Of a DNA stretch of 64,000 nucleotides, positions 22,474-34,549 are shown one piece after another (within the stretch, counting starts at the first letter, position 1; each line of letters begins with the position of its first letter). Source of the stretch: Poronia punctata. Lineage: Eukaryota; Ascomycota; Sordariomycetes; Xylariales; Xylariaceae. The position numbers and the translations under genes were made by a program. The stretch spans positions 186,001 to 250,000 of the forward strand of contig MU401487.1 in the NCBI GenBank assembly GCA_022579005.1, in the 5' to 3' direction. The notes beneath the pieces are model-generated. The model did no database searches. It saw nothing but the letters and a program-made list of their open reading frames with translations, and was not told the DNA's origin.

Positions 22474-24179
22474 CTAACCTTGTACAGTTTTCTGTCTCTT
22501 AGCATAGAGGTTCTCCGCTGACGTGATGCAGTGCATATTGGCACCCAACTTATTCATAGTCTCCATCCACTCCTCATATTCGTCCGAGTCAAAGACGATA
22601 CCACCTCCTAAGAGAAATATCACAGGTTAGCCAAACTCCCCGGACCCATAGTGGTGGCCATGACAATACTCACCGGCCTGCAGATATGCTACGCCGTCCT
22701 TGACCATCATGGTACGTAGCGCAATGCACGTATCCATGGCACCGTCTGTCTCATTCCCTTTGGAATCAACGCTGTTGTACCCAAAATAACCCACTGCACC
22801 AGCATAGATTCCTCGCTTTTCTTGCTCCAGTTCGGCAATAAGCTCCATCGCCCGGACCTTGGGCGCGCCAGAGACCGTGCCGGCTGGGAATATAGAGCGA
22901 AAGGCATCAAAGCGCGACTGCCCTGGACGTAGGACACCCGATACCTGCGATACAAGATGCTGGACGTGACTGAACTTTTCGACAACCATGAGACGGTCAA
23001 CACGTGTCGTCAGCGGGTCGCACACCCGGTTCATGTCGTTCCGCGCTAGATCAACCAGCATGACGTGTTCGGCGCGATCTTTTAATGATGACCGCAGTTC
23101 CTCGGCGAGCCGTTCGTCGTCTTCTGGCGTCTTGCCACGCTTCACCGTTCCCGCGATGGGATGTGTAATGATGCGGCCATCTTCTTCCTTGACCAGCAAC
23201 TCGGGCGATGCGCCGACAATCTGGAAGTCCCGGCAGTTTACGTAGAAGAGGTAGGGCGAGGGGTTCACGGTGCGCAAGTGTCTATATATGTTAAAGGGAT
23301 GCAAAGACGTCGGCCGAGCGAACCGTTGCGAGGGCACGGCTTGGATGATATCGCCAACGACGATGTGCTTTTTAAGTTCTGTCACGTGGTTTTCATAACC
23401 TTCCTGGCCAATGTTGGACTTGTATTCTTGTCCAAGCTTAATGGGCTCTTGTTCTGGTACGGGTATCTCGGGTGAGTTGAGCACATCGATGAGCTCCTGG
23501 ATGGTCGCCGTCGCTTTCTCGTACTCCCGAGCGAGGGAGGCAAGATCGTCGGGGATGTTGAGGTACGTAATGACTTTGATGACGCCGAAGAACCTATCAA
23601 AGGCGACGATAGTATCGAAGAGCATGAATAGCGACTCGGGAATTTTGAGAACATCCTTCATCGGCCGCGCCGTCTTCGGTTCAAAGTACCGCACACAATC
23701 ATAACCTACGTAGCCAATTGCGCCGCCCGTCAGAGGCGGGAGCTTGAGATCGGGCACATGGGCAACCACTTTTTCTGCTAGAGCCTCTTCCAAGCCCGGC
23801 AGAGGGTCTACCGACTCTCCATGGCCTTCGCCTGTGGTGATGATTTTCCGTGGTCCAGCTCCAACGAAGCTGTACCTGCCGACCCGCTCGGTCGCAGCGC
23901 TTTCGAACAGAAAAGAGAAATCCGACTGTGAGTGAGCCGATACCTTCAGATACGCGGCCGAGGGCGTTATCAGATCGGCGGATATTTGGCCATATAAAGG
24001 CACGACATTGGGCTTTTTCGCATTTGGAGGGGGCGGTTCGGAAAGAATTTCTCGGACCGTTTCGAGCGACGGTAGAATGATATCCTGCCCAGACACAAGA
24101 ACACGTTCAGTTAGTTTTGCTATGTCCCTTACGGAATTGAGAATATGGGTAATGCTAGTGTTCCTACTGCTTGCGCCAT
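22474..24179 (-). CDS. TRP2: Anthranilate synthase component I (chorismate to anthranilate)
   Basis: Three exons are proposed, 24179-24168, 24084-22674 and 22607-22474, giving 518 aa. The enzyme converts chorismate and glutamine-derived ammonia to anthranilate, the first step of tryptophan synthesis in the cytosol. Family motifs are clear: FLFESAATERVGRYSFVGAG (feedback-site region), GAIGYVGYDCVRYFEP, IVGASPELLV, HPIAGTVKRGKTPEDD, LVDLARNDMNRVC, SIFPAGTVSGAPKVRAMELI and YLQAGGGIVFDSD, the last across the 66-bp final intron. The long frame continues upstream of the conserved start without a suitable Met. A CTAAC branch site and CAG acceptor just before DIILPSLETVREIL imply a 5' intron. The best donor (GTAGGA) leaves a four-codon first exon, MAQA. 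That start is tentative; an in-frame ATG also occurs at 24314. Confidence 0.9.
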
Positions 24180-24736
24180 AACTTCTGCTTTCAACAGAAA
24201 ACTTCCATGTGACGGTTTCAACTTGTTTTCTAGCGGGTTGAGGCAATTCACAGCCCCTTTTGCAGGTTCTTGTCTCACCCGGTCGTACCAACTCCGTCTT
24301 TCCCAATCGTTCATAACACGTTATTACTTTTCTAGGTACCTTGTCTATCTCGGTGGAGGAGGGTGGTAACTGCCGCATGTATGTATGCAGTCCGACGACG
24401 GAACGAGGGGCAGTCATACAACCCCTCCAGATACCTAAGCTCTTTACAGTAGGGAGCTGCCCATGATTTAGGGTCCGCCCACTTAGGGTGTGTTCGGCAA
24501 CCCTCAAAATGCCATGGGAACTTTTGCGTTTTGTGGAGCCATGTACTGCCCAAGACGCTAGTCTGTGTACTTTCCTGGATTTAGCATAGTAAAAACGCTA
24601 AAATCCACGGTACATTGTCAAAAAGTGGACTTGCAAAAATTTGACCGTACCTTCCGTACCCTTGGCACGCCTTACTAGATTTGGCCAGAGGGCTAACTAA
24701 AAATGACCAGAAATTCCACTTTTATTGGAAAAATTG

Positions 24737-24781
24737 GGTCTGGGAGCTTTTCACCTCTATGAGGTGAAAAGCTCCCAGACC
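24737..24781. repeat. Perfect inverted repeat, 21-bp arms, 3-nt loop
   Basis: The left arm (24737-24757) begins GGTCTGGGAGCTTTTCAC. It is matched without mismatch by its reverse complement at 24761-24781, which ends GCTCCCAGACC. The loop is TAT. Pairing stops at the next base on each side. It could form a DNA cruciform or an RNA hairpin. It lies about 560 bp upstream of the proposed anthranilate synthase start. Confidence 0.95.
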
Positions 24782-24870
24782 ATAGACCTCACGTCAACCT
24801 ACCTGCCAATCTAGCCACTTTATTGACCTACCTAGCCACTTACGCCACATTCTATCTGCTGCAGCAAGCA

Positions 24871-25110
24871 GTAGGTAGGTAGGTAGGTAGGTAGGTAGGT
24901 AGGTAGGTAGGTAGGTAGGTAGGTAGGTAGGTGGGTAGGTAGGTAGGTAGGTAGGTAGGTAGGTAGGTAAGTAGGTAAGTAAGTAAGTAGGGAGGTAAGG
25001 CGACGTAGTTAGCGCCAGCGAGGTTGGCGATGCAATTATAGGTAGGTAGGTAGGTAGGTAGGTGACGGTCAATAGGTTGAAGGGGGGGGGGGGTAGGTGG
25101 CTAGGTAGGT
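24871..25110. repeat. TAGG tetranucleotide microsatellite cluster
   Basis: A run of more than 25 GTAG/TAGG units, slightly imperfect, covers about 24871-25000. Shorter runs follow at about 25040-25062 and around 25094-25115, separated by a G12-13 tract. This is the largest simple repeat in the window and is made of the same tetramer seen in short form throughout the intergenic DNA. Confidence 0.95.
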
Positions 25111-25817
25111 AAGGAGGTAAATGATCAATACTCTCAAATACCTCGATTCACTAGCGTCGCGCTTTGGCTGTATTTAGTTAAGGAAAGTAGACACCAATGT
25201 ATCAAAGTCCTTGTAGGTCTAGGAACTTTTTTGCTGCCGAACAGGCCCTTATTACCAGGCCTCATGCGCTGGGTATATGCCGTTGTACTAAGAACAGCAG
25301 ACCGTTATCAGGCTTTGATATACATACGGTACGAAGTACGCTCTATAGGGCCAAACCCCATAAAGTATACAGTACGAAGGACGGTATATCCTTCATAGCG
25401 TCTTCCTACAGGTGTAGCAGGTACATGGATGACGGAGATCGCCAGCAGCGGGCTGCGAATACACTATTATGTACAGAAACAATAGGCGCTAAGGATCGCA
25501 TCAATTGTTTACTTTGGCCGCAACTGAAATGGGTGTCATTTCTTGTATTCATAAATGCGATTCGGTATTGACATCGGTCTCGAGATAAAGACCAATCCAG
25601 TCTCTTTTTACACGTTCCGTTGTCAATCTGGGTCAATCTCTTACCAACTACTAGTGTTAGGGCATGACTTCATGGCCGTAGCTGGTACATCATATTGCGA
25701 AGGATGGCGCACGGGTTATAGATGTGGAATGGCGAGTTTGTCTCCGACCTACCACTTCTCAGAGCTTGATCAAATACTTGCAGGGAGATGTACACTCTTG
25801 ATTCTTCGATTAGCTGG

Positions 25818-26743
25818 CTAGCTCTCCACGGCCAGTGCCTTTGCGCCGATTAACTTCGCCCCGGCACCCTTTCCGTCCATCGTCACGATCCAGTACTCGA
25901 CTTTGACGCCGCTCTTTGCAATTCGGTATACCCTTACATCATTGCCCTTGCCGGCCTTGGTTATTGCGTCAACAATCTCCCGATATTGACCTTGTGTGTC
26001 CCAATCTGCTGGGTCTTGTATTTCGATTTCCGCTTTCGAAGGGTCGGGATGGTGGATCAGCGCCGCAAATTCCTCTACACAAAAGGCAAGTTTGTCAGTC
26101 AATTACGGTAAGCTCGGATCGGGTGGCACATATAAGTGATAGCAACGGAAGGATCAAGTCGCGAGGAATTAGGAAGAGATGACAAAGGAAAGAAAGGTGA
26201 TCCGGTCGTCCAGGATATTCCAAACACACCTTCGTCAGGGAGTCCCTTGCCAGCCTCGTCCCAGGCCAAACACACAGGCACGAATGGTTCGTCGGCATCG
26301 CTTACGTAGAAAGCGTCTCTTGTCGCTTCCCGAATAGCAGCCGGGATGGCGGCACCCTCATCCGTTGTCTTGAACTCATGCTCGTTGCTCCGTGGTTTTA
26401 CGTAGCCCTCATTGGGATCCTTGTTGGCTTTGTCCAAGAAAGCCATGTAGTCCTCATCCGAAGCCATGTTTTTCACTGCCGAATGAGAAAGATTTCGAAG
26501 AGTCGACGGTGCATTAATCGTTTGTCGCAAGTGACTTTTAGCTCCAAGCCAGTATATCCTCGGGGTAGCGCAAATCGGCGTTCGCGGCGCCGTTACTTTC
26601 AAAATTTGCTGAGAAATATATCGCTTTGGGACCGACGAGGAGGAAATTTGGAGGTACTGGGTGTTGGCTACCGCCTGTTTCAAAGATGGTATCAAACGAC
26701 AGGTCATTGGGCGGAATCGTGGGGGAGAGGGGGAGGTGAGCAA
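25818..26743 (-). CDS. Conserved unknown protein with possible mitochondrial presequence
   Basis: Two exons, 26743-26230 and 26074-25818, joined by a 155-bp intron (GTGTGT...TGTAG), so that KGLPDE continues as EEFAALIHHPDPSKAEIEIQ. No known domain is recognised. The core protein starts MASDEDYMAFLDKANKDPNE and is acidic and soluble (164 aa from that Met). An open frame extends 92 residues further upstream to 26743. That extension is rich in Arg, Ser and Thr and almost free of acidic residues until the core, with QTINAPSTLRNLSHSAVKN just before MASDEDY, as in a mitochondrial targeting sequence. Start choices therefore give 256, 244 (from MTCRLIPS) or 164 aa. Whether the long form is made is an inference; dual cytosolic and mitochondrial forms are possible. 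Confidence 0.7.
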
Positions 26744-27629
26744 GTTGAACGCGCCTTTCGTGCTTCGTACCTCTTCAGCTAGAATGAAAGATGATTGGAC
26801 TTGTTACATCATCATACACACACGCCTGTAATGTGCAGGTACGTACACTGGAGACTATCTGTTAGACCAAAGCTAGGTACCTAATCGATAAAGTTTAGTT
26901 ACTCCGTGAATCCGTACCACTTCTGATTTTGTAGGTATGAGTAGAAAGATACCTACTGCAGGTGGCTTATCATATTGTAGAAAACCGCTAAAATAAAAAA
27001 CCATGTAAGGCTTCATGATTGTCATCGTATTGGGTCTACGCTATCTATTGCTGTGTCGATTTTTACCGTCAAGTCTGCCTACCCGCATATCTATGTAGGT
27101 TAGGTATTACGTGTAGTTGGTGCGTCCACAGGTAAAACAAGCTTTCGTGAAACTACTCGAATAGGCTATAGCATTGGAGTCTAGCCCAACTCCATGGATC
27201 TTATGTCTACCTACCTACCTAGAAGGTGAGGATGCACTGTAATCTAAAAAGGATCTTTCCCCAATACTCAGAGTCTCATGTCATACCAGTACGTAGGGTA
27301 GGGTGAGATAGGTATGCTACCAGATGCTTGTCAGGTCCAGTTTGGAGAGGATACCGGGGTAGTTACGATAGTGATCACCAAGGGTGCCAATGGTGAGGAG
27401 AATGTGGTTTAACTTGGCAGAATCAGATTCCCACGTAGGGGACACATAGTCAAATATATTAAAAGTTGGGGGAATCAATTCATGGGCGTCCTTCATTTTT
27501 TCATTCATGCAGTTTTCATTAGCTGCTTCTCAAATCCCAATCCATAAGACCACCACGCCCATTGCAGTAGCCGTAAATCGAACCGAGAACACCGAGCAAA
27601 GACTAGATACAAGGAAATACAAAGCTTGT
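26744..27629. other. Intergenic region
   Basis: 0.9 kb between two minus-strand genes, with a CTACCTACCTACCTAG run at 27209-27224. It includes the 3' flank of ribosomal protein L3. No other feature is seen. Confidence 0.5.
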
Positions 27630-29017
27630 TTAAGAGCTCTGTACCAAATCCTTCTTGAGCGTACCCAGGAACTGCTTCTTCTCCGCTGGCGTCTGGAAAG
27701 CGCCGTGTCCGAACTCGGACGAGGTGTCGATCCACTTGAGCTGGACCTTTTCTAGGGCCTTTCTTGAGGTGTGGACGAACATAGACTTGCGGAGAGTCAT
27801 AACCCGCTTCTTGACACCAGGAATAGAGCCCTTGACCATGACGAAGTCGTTCTTGACCTCACCATAGCGGACGAAGCCACCAAGACTAGCAAGTGTTAGT
27901 TGAAACGTTTGCACGATCATACAGAATTCAGGCGAAAGACTTACGGAGTGATGGTCTTCTTGGTGATGTCCTGCTCAGTCGAGGCGTTGCCCTCGTCATC
28001 AGCCTTGCCGATACGGTAGACCTTGTGGTTTACCGATGTACGGTGATGGTAACCCATTTGACCAGCACGAGCAACAGTCCACTGGACGTGGGACGGATGC
28101 CAGGCACCGATACAAGCAACCTTGCGGAGACCCTTGTGTGTCTTACGCGGCAGCTTCTTGGTTCCCCATCGGGCGGTAACACCGTTGTAACCGTGACCCT
28201 TGGTGACGGCAATAACATCAATCATCTCGTCCTGCTCGAAAATGGAGTCGATGCTGACGGGCTTCTCGAAGAGACCGTGGCCGAAAGCGACCTTGTCAGC
28301 AATAGAACCACCGTTTACTTGGATCTCCATCAGGTGGGACTTCTTCTGCTTCAGAGGAGTCTTGCGGATCTGAGTGTGGGCGAGGACACGGACGACGGTG
28401 CAGTACTTCTTGATGCGCTCGAGCTCACGAGTGAAGGAAGAGCCGCTGTTCTCGGAGTGCTTCTTGGCGTACTTGGTGAAGGCCTTCTTCTTGCTCTTAT
28501 ACCAGTTCTTGTAGAAGCGGCGCTTGATCTCATCGCTCAGGTGCTCGGCCCAGACGGTGGTTAGGGACCGCAGACCACGGGGAGTCTCAATGTAGCCAAC
28601 AAGACCAACAACGATCATCTGTCACAAGATGTTAGCCATAGGCACAGAGCCAAGCGGGCTGCGTTGTTCGTACAGGTGGGGTATCTATAATGGAGACTGC
28701 CTCAACAATCTCCTTCTTGTGCGACTTCGCGCCGGGTCGGTCGAGGTCACGGACGATGGTCGTCATGCCAGCCTTGTAGCCCATAGCGGCGGTAAGATGG
28801 ACGGGCTTCTTGGGGTCATCCTTGGGGAACCTGCGAGGGAATTGATGTCAGACAGTGGCACCACAGGATGAAGAAAACCCGCGAGGTTCGCAGGTAGGAC
28901 TTTCGGATTGTTCATGGTGACTTACGACTTGACCTTACCCCGGTGACGGGCAGCACGCTTTCGCGGCAGGAAAGCCAGCGAACCGTGACGGGGCGCCTCG
29001 AACTTACGGTGAGACAT
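27630..29017 (-). CDS. rpl3: 60S ribosomal protein L3 (uL3)
   Basis: Four exons, 29017-28926, 28830-28674, 28618-27945 and 27885-27630, give 392 aa, the usual fungal length. The protein starts [20 protein letters not shown] and contains [99 protein letters not shown] and [15 protein letters not shown]. uL3 sits near the peptidyl-transferase centre of the large subunit, and the conserved His in WHPSHVQW is the residue hydroxylated in some organisms. Introns of 95, 55 and 59 bp all restore the reading frame. Early introns clustered at the 5' end are usual for fungal ribosomal protein genes. It is the strongest housekeeping anchor in the window. Confidence 0.98.
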
Positions 29018-30192
29018 CTTCGATTGATTCCCTGTTGTTAGTAGAAGAAGTCAACCGTCTGAGGGTGGGATGGAGGATTGAAGGGGAAGGAAATGTTCTG
29101 CGCGGAAAAAGTTCCCTTCTCATTTGGCAGTGCAAAGCACTAGATTGATTGTGGGTGGATCAATATTCCGGTAAATAGCCGACAATTCTATGGGCACTTG
29201 GCACCCTTTGGACTCAGAATGAGCCCTTATCGATAACAACAATCTCTGGAGCTCATTTGCCGCTTATCCTATTTGCACATACCCCCAGGACGACCTCGAG
29301 TACGTACCTGTACATGTATGTGCCCGAAGCTTGCAGTACACATAGTTCGAGTAGAATAATAGAACCTACTCTCCATAAAGTATATGTTTCATTGAGCAAG
29401 GTCGGGATCAAACCCCTATGACCACTTTAAAGATGATTATGTCTGTAGCTCTCTACATGTATATATTACTGAAGGAACCTGTGTAGGCAACCTAGGTGCC
29501 CCTAATAACATTACCTACATCTGTGTATGTGCACGGTCCTTGAATTATCGCTTCGTCTCTGAGCTGGGACGGCCGGTGATGGGAGAGATGTGGGAAGGAC
29601 GCTTCTCGCCGTCATTCGCAGTGTGTCCGAAGGGCAACAAGTTACAATGGTTTGTGCCCTCAAAAGATCCTTCAAGGATGGCCGGGGCCTTGCGGGTGTC
29701 TTGGCCTGTTTTGTATAGCTGTAATAATTCACCTCACTTGAAATTCACTTGACATTGGGCCTTTAGAGGTCGACTCACTTATATTACAAGATTGGACAAT
29801 TCTCGGAAAAAGTGGCTGTGTAAGGGTTCTTTTTGGGGGGAACAAATTTTGAAATTAAATGATATGTCAGACCCCCAGTAACGTGTCGAGGTTATTTTGA
29901 GTATGTTGCTATGCAACGTCTAGAGGCAGGGCATTCGTTTCAAGAACTGTACTAAACCCATGGACACATAATAAACAAACAAGTGCTTTGTGGGAAGGAC
30001 ATGGTTACAGATCTGCAGCGCAGACCATCCTCTCCTCGCGAGAGGTATGCTATATCCTTTTATACACTGGACGACAACAATAAGCAAAGAAAAAGTAAAA
30101 AGCAGAAGGAAAGGGTATGCGCGCGCGATAGTTAAAACCCAATCCCTCCAGAGCCCTGAATACCACCGTCAAGAGAAAGTTTTAAGTGGCTG
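29018..30192. other. Intergenic region upstream of ribosomal protein L3
   Basis: 1.2 kb. The part next to L3 is the probable promoter, with a pyrimidine-rich coding-strand leader. No TATA box is obvious. No other gene is seen; a 70-codon frame at 29540 has no recognisable content. Confidence 0.5.
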
Positions 30193-33100
30193 TCAAGAAG
30201 CCTCGTTTTTGAGATTCGGACCCATCATAGTATTCATTCCACCATTCGCCGGTGTCATTGTCTTCGTGTCCCCTGATGTTGAGGCTGCGCCCGATTTGGG
30301 GCCTGAGGGGAGAACCTTCTTCTCCTCTTCGCCACTGTCGTCATAATCTTCATCAACATCCATCTTGCGAGCAGCACGCTCGGGTTCATTCACTTGTGAA
30401 GCGGGTGCAGGTGGGTGCTCTAACCTTGGCCTATCTTCTTGAGAATATTCCTTCGCAGCCGGACTAGGCTGGGGTGGCTCATGCATAATGCCGGGCATGG
30501 GAGATGGACCGGATTGCATGGGAGGTAGATGGTTTGGCTGCATTGCGTGTACCGGAGGGTGATGAGCCGCTTCCGATGGGTGGTAGTCATTTGCATGCCT
30601 CTGGTCATGTCTTTGGTCATGCCTTTGCTCGTGCCTTTGCTCGTCAGCTCGTCGCATCTCCTCACGTCTCTGCTCTTCAACACGACGCTCTTCCATTCGG
30701 CGCTGCTCCTCAAATCGATGGCCCTCTGGAGAGCGGCGATAATGGTCTCGAGCGGCAGGAGGCGTAGAAGGCCGGCGATGGTTCACATCGTGCATGCGTG
30801 CTCTGGCCTCCTCACTGGCGGGTTTCTTCAAAGCGGGTTCGTCGTCCCACTCCCGCATTCTCTTAGAGGCTACAGATGCAGGCCTCTCGTCTTGATGCAT
30901 ATCTGGTCTCATCGGGCCTTTGTGCTGTGGGCCTCCTCCCGGCTCCATACCTGGCTCCTGGTGGTGGGCGTAAGGCGGTTGGTGCTGGGGATAAGCCGAT
31001 TTAGGCGAGGGCATACGGTTGTCGTGCATAGGCCGAGGCTCAATACGTGGCGATCCAGCTCGGTAAGGCATCAAGGTGTGCGGTTGAGGAGCACCATTGG
31101 GCGGACCATTACCAGGACCCACGCTTGAAGGCGTTGGGGTGTAGTTAGGGTTAGTGACGCGAGTCGGGCCACCTTGGGCGGGCGGCGGCGGTTGAGGTCC
31201 AGACAACGGCGGCGGACCATACTGGGAAGGAGGGCCAGGTGATGGCCTTCGAATCGGCCCCGGTCCCGGCCGGTTGGGTTCTCCATACGGCCTCATCTCG
31301 TTACCACGGGGACTTGGCTGACGCGGCAAAGGAGGCGCCGGACCGCGGAAGGGTTCGCGCTGGTCGTAGGGGTTTGGCGGTTGCGGCGGGGTGATGTCAC
31401 TAGCCCGTTGACCCCAACCGTTGGCACCAGCCGGCCCGGGTGGTGGCCTATGGGAACCCCCGGGTCCGGCTTGCTGAATGGGACCAGATCCTGGCCATGA
31501 AGGAGCCTGCGGGCCCTGAGCTCCGTATGACTGGGGGTGAACATCAGTCGGGACGGCTTGGGGAATTTGGCCTCCTGAGGTTTGACCTTGGCGCAAGAGC
31601 TGCAATCTAGCTTTAATGTGTGGATTAGCCGGGTCGAGCTCAGCAGCTCTTTGATAAGCATCCAAAGCATCCGTGATCTGGTTATTACAACTCTCATACT
31701 ATGTTACGGTTAGCATGCAAACTGGTCATGGTCATGGGCATGGGCCAGGTATACTCACTAGTGTTCCAAGGTCGTACCAGACTTCCGAGATATACGGATT
31801 CAAGCGGATGGCACGGGAATAGGCATCCAAGGCGTCTCTATACTGGTTTATTTGGTAGTAAAGAACGCCTATCGAGCACCAGAAAGTCGGATTACGCCCA
31901 TCGCGGTAGACAGCCTGTTGGTAAGCCTCGTACGCTTTGGGATACTTTTGCTGCGACATGTAACACCGTCCTAGAAGGTACCAGCTTTGCGCGTCATTGT
32001 TATCTGGCACATGTCAGCTGGCTTCTATACTACTACGGCGGAGCAGGGATGAAACTCACCGGCTGCTACAGACTTTTCGAGGTATTCGATGGCGCGCTCC
32101 TGGGTGCTGAAACTGCTGCTTTGCTGGTGATGAAGCCAGCCAAGCTGCTGTAAGACCTTGGCGTGATTCGGATCTCGTTCAAGTACACGGCCGTAAGCGG
32201 CTTTAGCGCTGTCGTACTATTCAAAGTTAAGTGAGTGTTATCTAAGCTGGATATTTAACAAGATGTACTCACGTCCTTCTGCTGCTCGTGTACATGGCCG
32301 ATTTGGAACCAGATGTCCTCCTCAGTCAGTGGTGGTGGCGGCGAGTTAACTATGTATTTAAAGCACTGCCCATAGTTAGTATATACCGTGAGACCCATGA
32401 TATCCGGGAACTTACTTCGAGACTCTGGCCGTACTTGGCTTGCTGTTTGTAAATGATGCCTAGCCGGAAGTATATCTCATTCGCCTTTTCGAAGTCGGGC
32501 TGCATTTGCATGACCTGGGAGAAGGCCTCTTCCGCATGGTCAAGGGATCCATATCGGTCGTAGAGGATTCCAATTCCGTACCAGAGTTTAGGCTCCTACA
32601 CAGATTGTTTAGTCAAATTCTGTTGGGAGAGCGTCGGCTAGTTGGATTACCTTTGGATTCGGCAAGTTGATGAGCGCATTCTGGTATGCGGCATATGCTT
32701 GCTGCAAGTCATCCATCATCAGAAAGCAATGCCCTGGAAGGATCCAGTTAGTTTGTTCCACCAGCAAGCAGAGTGAAGTAGAGAGCAAGATGCGTCTTAC
32801 CAAGACTTCCCCAAACCTCGCCGTTTGAGCCATCTATTTTTAAAATAGCCTGCAAGAACTCGACTGCCTTGTGGAATTCTTCCCGCGTTCTGAGGATCAA
32901 GCTGATCGCGTTCATCGCCGGGACAGAGTTCGGGTTAGCATTGAGGGCGCGCTCATATGCTTGCATGGCCTCGTCCAGATTATTGAGGGCCTCCGAAAAA
33001 CTACCTACAGGACATGCACCATTAGCTATACAGTCTCATTAGCGGCGCTTTACGGCAGGGTGTACCTATTTGCATCCATATCGCTTCATTGATGGCCAGC

Positions 33101-33210
33101 AAATGGCGACTTGGGTTCCATGCAGGCCCTTGGCTTGCGCCTGGGGGGGCCGGCGGCCCGTGATGTTGCATCTGCATCGCCATCTGAGGCGATGGATGGT
33201 GATTTGCCAT
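30193..33210 (-). CDS. ssn6: Ssn6/Cyc8-type TPR general transcriptional corepressor (RCM-1)
   Basis: Eight exons give 870 aa: 33210-33066, 33004-32801, 32733-32651, 32595-32416, 32365-32273, 32216-32060, 32003-31759 and 31698-30193. The first ~390 residues are a tandem TPR array (about ten repeats), with typical units such as WYGIGILYDRYGSLDHAEEA, WYLLGRCYMSQQKYPKAYEA and FWCSIGVLYYQINQYRDALD. The rest is disordered: a Pro/Gly/Gln-rich region, an Arg/Glu/Gln/His-repeat region and a basic/acidic tail ending KMDVDEDYDDSGEEEKK and a short Asn-Met-rich end. Ssn6 binds Tup1 through the TPRs and is recruited by DNA-binding repressors for glucose, sporulation and stress control in the nucleus. Introns of 50-67 bp lie only in the TPR part, and each preserves the frame, which supports the model. 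Confidence 0.93.
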
Positions 33211-34549
33211 GTTGGAACACTCTTATGTGCGTGGGTGTGTATGTTTCAGGCTATGACGCGTTTTGAGTATAGCGACATTAACTATCGAAAGACTTCAATC
33301 GCGACCGCCCAAGCTAACAAGTGCTTCGTAATCAATGATCTGTGATGCTATCTCTCAATTGAATCTGTCGGTTATAGTCTCACCACCAAGTCTACTTGAT
33401 GGACGGTAGTTGTTACTCGATTGAAGAGGGGAAGAGGATATCGACGATGTGCGAGATGCAAATGGACTTGATGGTGCTCCTGTCGGTCGGTGGCGGTATT
33501 AAATTCGGGCCAAGGGCATAAACATAATGCGCCGACCGGATACCTTGTAACTATCGTGGACAGATTATTCCGCTGCCTTTGTCTACGGCAGGTGGCCCGT
33601 GTCGCAAGTATGCCCTACGTCGTGGTAGGTAGGCTCAACGTCCCTTAATTGGGCATACCGCGGCTCAGATAAATAGACGGAGAGATGAGAGAAAACGTAA
33701 CAATAGAACAGAAATGAGCCGCGGAGTGATTAAGACCGAGTAAAGTATATTGCAAACACGTCGACCGAGAAATCGACACCTTGAATGCTCAGTAGTGATG
33801 GATGGGGTAGGAAGCAAGGGGAAGACCTCAAGAGAGAAACAACGAGAAAAGGTCGGTTGAACCCCAGAGGAGTTTTCTGAAGGGCAAAAGGGCACGGGCT
33901 TCACTCCATTCGAAACTCCCCTTACCCACGGCTTGTGCTTACAAGAGAGACAACCGGCCCAGGGGCGCGAGTGGACTTGTGGAGCAAGTGGGCGGCCAGT
34001 TCCCGGAACATATATTGTGTAAGAGTGCTGGAGGTACATCTTGAGTACCTGGTGGATACCAGCATGGGGCCGACCCACATGGTAAACAATAGAATACTAC
34101 AGACTACAGACACACATTAGGCTGTACACGGCTGTAATAAGCATCCGAAGATCAAGCTCACCCAAAGGACTAGTGCCTCTAGGTACTGCTGTAGGTACAA
34201 AAGGAGTATATTCCCTTGGGGCCATGAAGTTTGATGGGTCTCGGCTTAGAGTGGGGTTGACCCGCATTTCATCGTTCCTTCTGTGCGTTTATGAAACCTT
34301 CCCACCTTTGAAGTCCCATCCCTGCCTGGCGGGTAATCTAATCTGGCAGGCAGAGAACAGCACATGCCAGTGCGACATATTCATATCACCACACTGCCCC
34401 GACAAGGGCTAGCCTGATGCCCTAATCTAAACTTTATAAGGTTATAGGCTGGGAGTTTCTTTGGCATGGTAAATACACACGGCTGCGCAAACCGTTGATG
34501 TCAGTCGGCTAGTTAGTACAACTTGCCTAATATAGTTTAGAGTAGACAA

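Larger units (their letters stand above)
24180..25817. other. Intergenic region upstream of anthranilate synthase, repeat-rich
   Basis: 1.6 kb containing a perfect long inverted repeat (24737-24781), a large TAGG microsatellite (about 24871-25110) and a G tract (about 25081-25093). The remainder to 25817 has no convincing gene. Confidence 0.65.

Noticed and set aside
27893..28564. 223-codon frame antisense to ribosomal protein L3
   Set aside because: It is the mirror of a highly biased coding exon; the L3 frame on the other strand is certain.
28831..28925. Possible C/D snoRNA in ribosomal protein L3 intron 1 (ATGAACA and CTGA strings)
   Set aside because: The C-box match is poor, no terminal stem is seen and CTGA is better explained as the splice branch site.
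29401..29430. Second T-arm-like string
   Set aside because: Loop and stem deviate from tRNA consensus and there is no cloverleaf.
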